From Geothrix oryzae (GTDB lineage Bacteria; Acidobacteriota; Holophagae; Holophagales; Holophagaceae): a stretch of 64,000 nt of DNA. Shown here one piece after another: positions 59,569-64,000 of this stretch. The DNA is taken from assembly GCF_030295385.1 (NCBI RefSeq), contig NZ_AP027079.1, forward strand, positions 2,294,001 through 2,358,000, written 5' to 3'. Below the pieces are notes generated by a model. It was not told the DNA's origin. It made no database searches and was given only the letters and a program-made list of their open reading frames with translations. Position numbers and translations under genes: made by a program. Numbering within the stretch: the stretch's first letter is position 1; every line of letters begins with the position of its first letter.

Positions 59569-59872
59569 CGAAACCTCCGGTGGCGGCCCCCAGGGGCCGG
59601 GCCCTTGGGTATTCCAGGTGGGTGCGGATTGAGAAGGGCCGGTTCAAGCGCCCATGAAGCCGGTGCGTACCACGGCGTTGCTTCATGCCCGTGCGGTTGC
59701 CTGCCTAGACATTTAATTTCAGGTCATCGCGCTCCGGAAACCAGAGAATCTTTTCGATCCCTGGAATCGAAATCACCGATCGAGGGGCCGGTGTGATCCG
59801 CGAGGGGGTGTTGCGACCGCTCAGACTCAAGGGCCTTCCTGGTGACATGAGGGACGCCGGTACAATGGCCCC
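59569..59872. promoter_or_regulatory. divergent malate synthase/LysR regulatory region
   Basis: This 304-bp gap has no gene. It contains a perfect 8-bp inverted repeat CATGAAGC/GCTTCATG (59653-59660 and 59680-59687) near the malate synthase start. A 21-bp dyad TTTCGAT-N7-ATCGAAA (59752-59772) includes a T-N11-A LysR-type core, and a palindrome CGATCG follows at 59778-59783. The dyad sits between both genes, where an autoregulating LysR protein would be expected to bind. Confidence 0.55.
59861..59866 (+). promoter_or_regulatory. TACAAT box 6 bases before the LysR ATG
   Basis: TACAAT, then GGCCCC, then ATG at 59873. No ribosome site is visible. This fits a leaderless transcript starting at the A of the ATG. 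The -35 is not evident. Confidence 0.5.
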
Positions 59873-60763
59873 ATGGATGTCCGAACCCTGTCCACCTTCA
59901 CCGTGGCCGCCCGCACCCTGAACTTCACGAACGCCGCGCTGTCCCTGGGCTACGCCCAGTCGAGCGTGACGGCCCAGATCAAGAGCCTGGAAGAGGATCT
60001 CGGTTCGGCGCTCTTCAACCGCGTGGGCAACCGGCTCGAGCTCACCGAACCCGGCGAGCGCTTCCTGATCTACGCCGAGCGGATCCTCGCCCTGACCCAC
60101 GAGGCCAAGGCCTCCCTGCAGGATGAAGCCGGGGTCGGGACCCTCCGGTTCACGGCGCCGGAAACCGTCTGCACCTATCTGCTTCCGCCCGTGCTGAAGG
60201 CCTTCAAGGAAGCGTTCCCGCGGGTCCACCTGCAGTTCCTTCCGGGCTTCGTGCGCGATTTCAAGCGGCAGGTGCTGGAAGGCATCGTGGATTTCGCCTT
60301 CATCCTGGAGGAGCCCTTCCCCTCCAAGACCCTCGCCGTGGAGAAGATCCGGGACGAGGAAATCCTGATCGTCGCGTCAGCCTCGCATCGGTTCGCCGGG
60401 TCCCGCGGGATTTCCGCCCAGGACCTCATCGGGGAGGATGTGCTGCTGAAGGCGCTCGGCTGCAGCTACCGCAACCAGTTCGAGCGGCAGCTGATCAACG
60501 CCGGGGCGCACCCGGGGCGCTTCCTCGAGTTCCAGGGCGTCGAAACGATCAAGCGCTGCGTGGAAGTGGGCCTGGGCATCGCGCCCCTGCCCCGGATGGC
60601 CGTGGAGGCGGAGCTCCGCTCCGGGCAGCTGGTGGCCGTGCCCTGGGAGGGTCCCGAGATCCAGATCTCGACTTACCTCGTATGGAATCCCGAGCGGCAC
60701 CTGGGATCCGCCGAAAAGGCCTTCCTCCAGCATGTCCGGGACGCCCTGCTGCCGACGGTCTAG
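59873..60763 (+). CDS. LysR-family transcriptional regulator
   Basis: 296 residues. The N-terminal winged helix-turn-helix (LSTFTVAARTLNFTNAALSL, QSSVTAQIKSLEEDLGSALF) is followed by a linker helix and the periplasmic-binding-like effector domain (GTLRFTAPETVCTYLLPPVL, LEGIVDFAFILEEPFPS). It is placed divergently from malate synthase, the usual LysR arrangement for control of the divergent gene. The effector may be glyoxylate, glycolate or a related acid; that is inferred from neighbours only. Confidence 0.92.
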   Translation: MDVRTLSTFTVAARTLNFTNAALSLGYAQSSVTAQIKSLEEDLGSALFNRVGNRLELTEPGERFLIYAERILALTHEAKASLQDEAGVGTLRFTAPETVCTYLLPPVLKAFKEAFPRVHLQFLPGFVRDFKRQVLEGIVDFAFILEEPFPSKTLAVEKIRDEEILIVASASHRFAGSRGISAQDLIGEDVLLKALGCSYRNQFERQLINAGAHPGRFLEFQGVETIKRCVEVGLGIAPLPRMAVEAELRSGQLVAVPWEGPEIQISTYLVWNPERHLGSAEKAFLQHVRDALLPTV

Positions 60764-60798
60764 ATCCCTGCTGCCGGCGGCCTAGACGCCGTCCGGAC

Positions 60799-61944
60799 TC
60801 ACCGACCCAGCGACCTGCCCACGCGCAGCATCCGGCAGACGCCCGCCACGGCGGTCTCCACGAGGGATCCGCCCTGCCCCATGCAGGCCTCCAGGCTCAT
60901 GGGCTGGGGCACGATGGAGGCCAGGGCATCGATGCCGTGGGCCAGCACCTCCTCGGCGCCGTCGCCCAACCCGCCCGCGATGCAGACCACGGGCACGCCG
61001 TGGCGCTTGGCCACCGCCGCCACGCCCACGGGGGCCTTGCCCATGGCCGTCTGGAAGTCGGTGCGGCCTTCGCCGGTGATGACGAGGTCCGTGCCCTGGA
61101 TCAGGGTCTCGAAATGGGTCGTTTCCAGCACGATGGATACGCCGGGCCGGAGGCTGGCCGGGGTGAAGTAAAGCAGGCCCGCGCCCAGGCCCCCGGCGGC
61201 GCCGGCGCCGGGCAGCAGGGCGATGTCGCGCCCCGTGGCCGCGGCCGCCACCGTGGCGAAGGCGCCCAGGGCGGCATCGAGCTCGGCCACCATCTCCGGA
61301 TTGGCGCCTTTCTGGGGGCCATAGACGGCGGAGGCCCCCCGCGGGCCGCAGAGGGGATTGTCCACATCGCAGGCCACGAGGACCGAAGCCTCCGCAAGGC
61401 GGGGATCCAGGCCCGACAGGTCGATGCGGGCCAGGCGCGCCAGCGCCGCGCCGCCTTCGGGCAGGTCGCGGCCCCCGGCATCCAGGAAGCGCGCGCCCAG
61501 GGCCCGGGCCATGCCCGTGCCACCGTCATTGGTGGCGCTGCCGCCGATGCCGATGACGAGCTTGCGCAACCCCGCGTCCAGGGCGGCCTTCATGAGCTCC
61601 CCGGTGCCGAAGGTGCTGGTGATCCTCGGATCCCGCCGCTCCTTCGGCACCAGGGGCAGGCCCGAGGCCGCGGCCATCTCCAGGAAGGCCGTGGTGCCGT
61701 CGCCGGAGACACCCCAGTGGGCCCGCACGGGCTCACCCAGGGGCCCCCGCACGGTCGCGTGCATAAGGCGCCCATGAGTGGCGGCCACCAGGGCCTCGAC
61801 GGTGCCTTCGCCTCCATCGGCAATGGGCACCTTGAGGATGTCCGCCTCCGGGAACACCGCCCGGATGCCGCGCTCCATGGCTTCGGCCACTCCCAGGGCG
61901 GACAGGCTGCCTTTGAACGAATCCGGAGCCACGATGATGCGCAT
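60799..61944 (-). CDS. glxK: glycerate 2-kinase (GlxK/GarK family)
   Basis: 381 residues. Family motifs: MRIIVAPDSFKGSLSALGVA, PIADGGEGTVEAL, GIGGSATNDGGTGMARALGA, LVACDVDNPLCGPRGAS and DLVITGEGRTDFQTAMGKAP. It phosphorylates D-glycerate to 2-phosphoglycerate, the exit step of the glyoxylate-to-glycerate route. I chose ATG 61944 with GAGGTG upstream; the frame from 61986 lacks support. It lies downstream of the permease gene on the same strand, beyond a terminator. Confidence 0.94.
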   Translation of the reverse strand: MRIIVAPDSFKGSLSALGVAEAMERGIRAVFPEADILKVPIADGGEGTVEALVAATHGRLMHATVRGPLGEPVRAHWGVSGDGTTAFLEMAAASGLPLVPKERRDPRITSTFGTGELMKAALDAGLRKLVIGIGGSATNDGGTGMARALGARFLDAGGRDLPEGGAALARLARIDLSGLDPRLAEASVLVACDVDNPLCGPRGASAVYGPQKGANPEMVAELDAALGAFATVAAAATGRDIALLPGAGAAGGLGAGLLYFTPASLRPGVSIVLETTHFETLIQGTDLVITGEGRTDFQTAMGKAPVGVAAVAKRHGVPVVCIAGGLGDGAEEVLAHGIDALASIVPQPMSLEACMGQGGSLVETAVAGVCRMLRVGRSLGR

Positions 61945-61970
61945 GAAACCCACCTCGAGTGCAGTCAGGG

Positions 61971-62008
61971 ATAAAACTACCGCCAAGACGCTCGCGCGTC
62001 TTGGCGGT
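61971..62008 (-). terminator. intrinsic terminator after the lactate/glycolate permease gene
   Basis: A perfect 12-bp stem (ACCGCCAAGACG at 61979-61990 with CGTCTTGGCGGT at 61997-62008, 6-base loop), followed on the minus strand by AGTTTTAT. It lies 15 bases past the permease stop, so glxK expression probably needs read-through or its own promoter. Confidence 0.88.
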
Positions 62009-62022
62009 CATGTTTCGTCAGA

Positions 62023-63648
62023 TCAGGGGACGAGGCCCGGGAACAGGAACGCGAAGCCCCAGACCATGAGGCCCAGGAGGATCACATAGGGAATCGTGTA
62101 CTTGATGGTCTGCCGCATGATCAGGCCTTCCTTGCCGGCCAGGCCCACGGCGGTGGCGGCGATGACGATGCTCTGGGGCGAGATCATCTTGCCGGCGGAG
62201 GCGCCCGCGCTGCCGGCGGAGGCCATGAGGATGTCGGAGAGGCCCATGCCCTGGGCGGTGAGCTTCTGCAGGTTGCCGAAGAGGGCGTTGGCGGAGGTGT
62301 TGCTGCCCGTGAGGAACACGCCGATGGTGCCGAAGAGCGGGCTCAGCAGCGGATAGATGTGCTTGCTCACCAGGGCGACGATGCCGTTGGCCATGGTGGC
62401 CACCATCGAGATCTGCTTGGTGGCGAGGTCGCCCACGACGGCCAGCTTGGTCTTGGGATCGATGATGGGCAGGGCCAGGTTCATCACCTCGGCGATGGAC
62501 AGGATGCAGGCCACGGCGATGAAGGAGGGGATCATCTGCTTGAAGGTCTTGCCGAACTGCTCGCCCATCACCGAGTACTTGATGCCCATGAAGGGGAAGG
62601 CGATGAGGCCGGCGATGAGCATGATGGTGCCGGGGCTCTGCAGCCAGGTGAAGGAGTAGAGCTTGCCGGGGTTGTAGATCTGGGCCTTGAGGAGCACCCA
62701 GTTCCAGCCCGCGGCGCTGCCGTTGAAGAGGGGCTTGGTCTTGGGCAGGTTCACGGCGATAACCAGCACGGCCAGCAGCAGGTAGGGCAGCCAGGAGAGG
62801 AACAGCTCCTTGAAGTGGAATTCCTTGGGCGCGTTGTCGGCCGGGGCGTCACCCTCGAACAGCCAGGGCTGGGCGTGCTTCTGGACCTTCAGGTAGATGG
62901 CCACGGCCACGAGGCAGGCGAGACCCGCCAGCACAGAGGTGAGGTCCGCGCCGATGTAGTTCGACACCAGGAACTCGGTGATGGAGAAGCTGAGACCGGC
63001 CACCAGGATGGTGCCGATGGCGCCCTTCAGGCCCTTGGACTTGGACATGGCATAGACCGTGGCGAACGCCATGATCAGGGCCAGCGGCGCCATGAAGCGG
63101 CCGGTCATCTGGGAGAGCTTCATCACATCCAGGCCCGTGGTCTTAGCCAGGGTCACGGTGGGAATGGCGAGAGAGCCGAAGGGCACGGGGCCCGTGTTGG
63201 CCACGAGGCAGACCAGGGCGGCCATCATGGGGTTGTAGCCCAGGCCGATGAGGATGCTGGCGGGAATGGCCACCGGGGCGCCGAAGCCGCAGATGCCCTC
63301 GAGGAAGGCGCCGAAGCCGAAGGCGATGAGCAGGGCCTGGGCGCGGCGGTCCACCGTGAGGTTCGCCATGGCGCCCTGCATCTTGTCCATCCAGCCCGTG
63401 GCTTTCAGCACGTTGTAGACCACCAGCGCGCCGAAGGGGATGTACATGATCGGGAAGATGCCCGTGAGGCCGCCCTGCAGGGCCGCCAGGAGCGTGGTCT
63501 TGGCCGGGAAGTGGAAGACGAAGATGGCCGTGAGCACGGTCACCAGCCACGCCACGGGCGCCACCTTGGCGGCGGGCTTCATCAGCAGGGGAATGCCGAT
63601 GAGCAGGACGATGAGCGGCAATGTGGCCGCGAGGGCGCCGAGCAACAT
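62023..63648 (-). CDS. lctP: L-lactate/glycolate permease (LctP family)
   Basis: 541 residues, about 12-13 membrane helices. Family motifs: IMYIPFGALVVYNVLKATGW, AFGFGAFLEGICGFGAPVAI, NTGPVPFGSLAIPTVTLAK, FPFMGIKYSVMG and GVFLTGSNTSANALFGNLQ. LctP proteins (LldP, GlcA) import L-lactate, D-lactate or glycolate with protons. Malate synthase and glycerate kinase nearby favour glycolate, while the operator-like sites upstream resemble lactate-regulator sites. No lactate or glycolate dehydrogenase gene is in the window. GGAGG lies upstream of the ATG. Confidence 0.93.
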   Translation of the reverse strand: MLLGALAATLPLIVLLIGIPLLMKPAAKVAPVAWLVTVLTAIFVFHFPAKTTLLAALQGGLTGIFPIMYIPFGALVVYNVLKATGWMDKMQGAMANLTVDRRAQALLIAFGFGAFLEGICGFGAPVAIPASILIGLGYNPMMAALVCLVANTGPVPFGSLAIPTVTLAKTTGLDVMKLSQMTGRFMAPLALIMAFATVYAMSKSKGLKGAIGTILVAGLSFSITEFLVSNYIGADLTSVLAGLACLVAVAIYLKVQKHAQPWLFEGDAPADNAPKEFHFKELFLSWLPYLLLAVLVIAVNLPKTKPLFNGSAAGWNWVLLKAQIYNPGKLYSFTWLQSPGTIMLIAGLIAFPFMGIKYSVMGEQFGKTFKQMIPSFIAVACILSIAEVMNLALPIIDPKTKLAVVGDLATKQISMVATMANGIVALVSKHIYPLLSPLFGTIGVFLTGSNTSANALFGNLQKLTAQGMGLSDILMASAGSAGASAGKMISPQSIVIAATAVGLAGKEGLIMRQTIKYTIPYVILLGLMVWGFAFLFPGLVP

Positions 63649-63674
63649 AATCTACCTCCGGATCGATTGTTGAC

Positions 63675-63703
63675 ACGCTACCGGACAAAGGTCTGACCAC
63701 CAA
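63675..63703 (-). promoter_or_regulatory. candidate promoter of lctP
   Basis: On the minus strand, TTGGTG (63698-63703), a 17-base spacer, then TAGCGT (63675-63680). The operator-like GGTCAGACC lies inside the spacer, which would allow repression. Hexamer matches are moderate. Confidence 0.4.
63690..63698. promoter_or_regulatory. GGT-N3-ACC operator candidate, proximal
   Basis: GGTCTGACC has the GGT-N3-ACC core of PdhR/LldR (FadR-type GntR) operators. It is 42 bases before the lctP ATG. An identical core is at 63800-63808. Confidence 0.5.
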
Positions 63704-63752
63704 GCCAAAAAACCTCAAAAAACGAGGGCTCATGCCTTCCTGGCATGAGCCC
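63700..63752 (-). terminator. intrinsic terminator of the tricorn-like gene
   Basis: GGGCTCATGCC (63726-63736) and GGCATGAGCCC (63742-63752) form a perfect 11-bp stem with a 5-base loop. On the minus strand it is followed by TCGTTTTTTGAGGTTTTTTGG, with two T-runs of six. It lies 64 bases past the stop at 63816. Confidence 0.9.
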
Positions 63753-63799
63753 CTGTCCTTCCAGTCCAAGCTTAGGATTTTTTCGGTTCAATCCTTTGC

Positions 63800-63808
63800 G
63801 GTCTGACC
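63800..63808. promoter_or_regulatory. GGT-N3-ACC operator candidate, distal
   Basis: GGTCTGACC, identical to 63690-63698 and 110 bp away. It lies upstream of the terminator hairpin, just past the tricorn-like stop. Two such sites around a promoter would suit looping by a GntR regulator. Confidence 0.4.
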
Positions 63809-63815
63809 ATCAGGC

Positions 63816-64000
63816 CTACTTCGTTTTCACCGGATCCGCCGGGCGCTTCGGCAGGGCCATGGGTTTCTCGGCCATGCGCTTCAGGACCTCCTGCACGCCG
63901 CGCTCCAGCTGCCGATCATGGCCCGCCAGCAGCGAGGCGGGATCGTTCTCCACCTCGATGTCGGGGGTGACGCCCTCGCCCTCGATGATCCACTCGCCCG
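63816..64000 (-). CDS. C-terminus of a tricorn/S41-type protease (partial)
   Basis: The minus frame is open from the window edge to TAG at 63816-63818, giving 61 residues. The visible part reads [20 protein letters not shown], then a [20 protein letters not shown] helix and a Pro/Lys-rich tail. The pattern W.(I/V)EG.GV.PDIEV.NDP followed by G.D.QLER matches the C-terminal end of tricorn-like S41 proteases, which degrade oligopeptides in the cytoplasm or periplasm. The catalytic core is outside the window. A strong terminator follows the stop. Confidence 0.75.
   Translation of the reverse strand, partial: GEWIIEGEGVTPDIEVENDPASLLAGHDRQLERGVQEVLKRMAEKPMALPKRPADPVKTK

Noticed and set aside
63784-63795. 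GGTTCAATCC as a tRNA T-arm
   Set aside because: No matching acceptor or anticodon stems around it; no tRNA fold is possible.
1-64000. CRISPR arrays, insertion sequences, prophage genes and rRNA/tRNA genes
   Set aside because: No regularly spaced repeats, transposase or integrase motifs, phage proteins or conserved RNA segments were seen.

Overview
The window is a GC-rich bacterial chromosome segment with strongly G/C-biased third codon positions and about 54 protein-coding genes on both strands. Several traits together suggest an Acidobacteriota of the class Holophagae (Geothrix/Holophaga-like): paired S46 dipeptidyl-peptidases, a tricorn-type protease end, a TonB receptor with an N-terminal carboxypeptidase-regulatory domain, two heavy-metal RND exporters, a small multiheme cytochrome, a motAB pair and a lactate/glycolate permease. 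That placement is an inference from gene content; no rRNA is present. I see no tRNA, rRNA, CRISPR array, prophage or transposase.

Layout. 1-7.4 kb: the end of an unknown gene, a decayed duplicate of the lepA 3' end, lepA itself, then a response-regulator/secreted M6-like protease/SnoaL-like/M28 peptidase series and a tandem FKBP isomerase. 7.5-16.6 kb: motBA, a B12-type radical SAM enzyme, a TrmN6-like methyltransferase diverging from the stringent-response gene rel, a CoA-type Nudix hydrolase and a secreted thermolysin-family (M4) protease. 16.8-24.8 kb: a long minus-strand copper/silver efflux operon (Cys-rich leader protein, cusC, cusB, cusA, then four small secreted proteins, two with YHS/TRASH domains). 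24.9-30.6 kb: FAD oxidoreductase and nitrilase-family amidase, a lower-GC island of three small unknown genes flanked by inverted copies of an intergenic repeat, an aldo/keto reductase, a MarC protein and a DNPH1-like nucleotide hydrolase. 30.6-34.8 kb: two S46 peptidase paralogues separated by a terminator. 35.0-40.9 kb: a second heavy-metal RND operon (czcCBA type) led by a small Cys/His protein.

41-44 kb: a porin-like protein, a tetraheme c-type cytochrome and a HAMP membrane protein in one tight operon, followed by an outer-membrane barrel gene preceded by two operator-like palindromes. 44-50.4 kb: a TonB-dependent receptor diverging from an export module of one adaptor and two MacB/FtsX-like permeases with no ATPase gene. 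50.5-56.3 kb: a PLP decarboxylase, a PLP aminotransferase and a 935-residue fusion of a glutamate-cysteine-ligase-like domain to an M20 metallohydrolase, the most unusual protein here. 56.4-57.7 kb: two neighbours sharing the same small Cys4 module, one of which seems frameshifted. 57.7-63.7 kb: a two-carbon/lactate module: malate synthase, LysR regulator, glycerate 2-kinase and lactate/glycolate permease, with paired GntR-type operator candidates before the permease. The last 185 bases hold the C-terminus of a tricorn/S41-type protease.

Together the genes suggest a proteolytic, metal-resistant, motile heterotroph that consumes peptides and C2/C3 acids and may move electrons across its outer membrane. 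A recurring TAnnAT-like box 5-6 bases before several ATG codons suggests that leaderless mRNAs are used.
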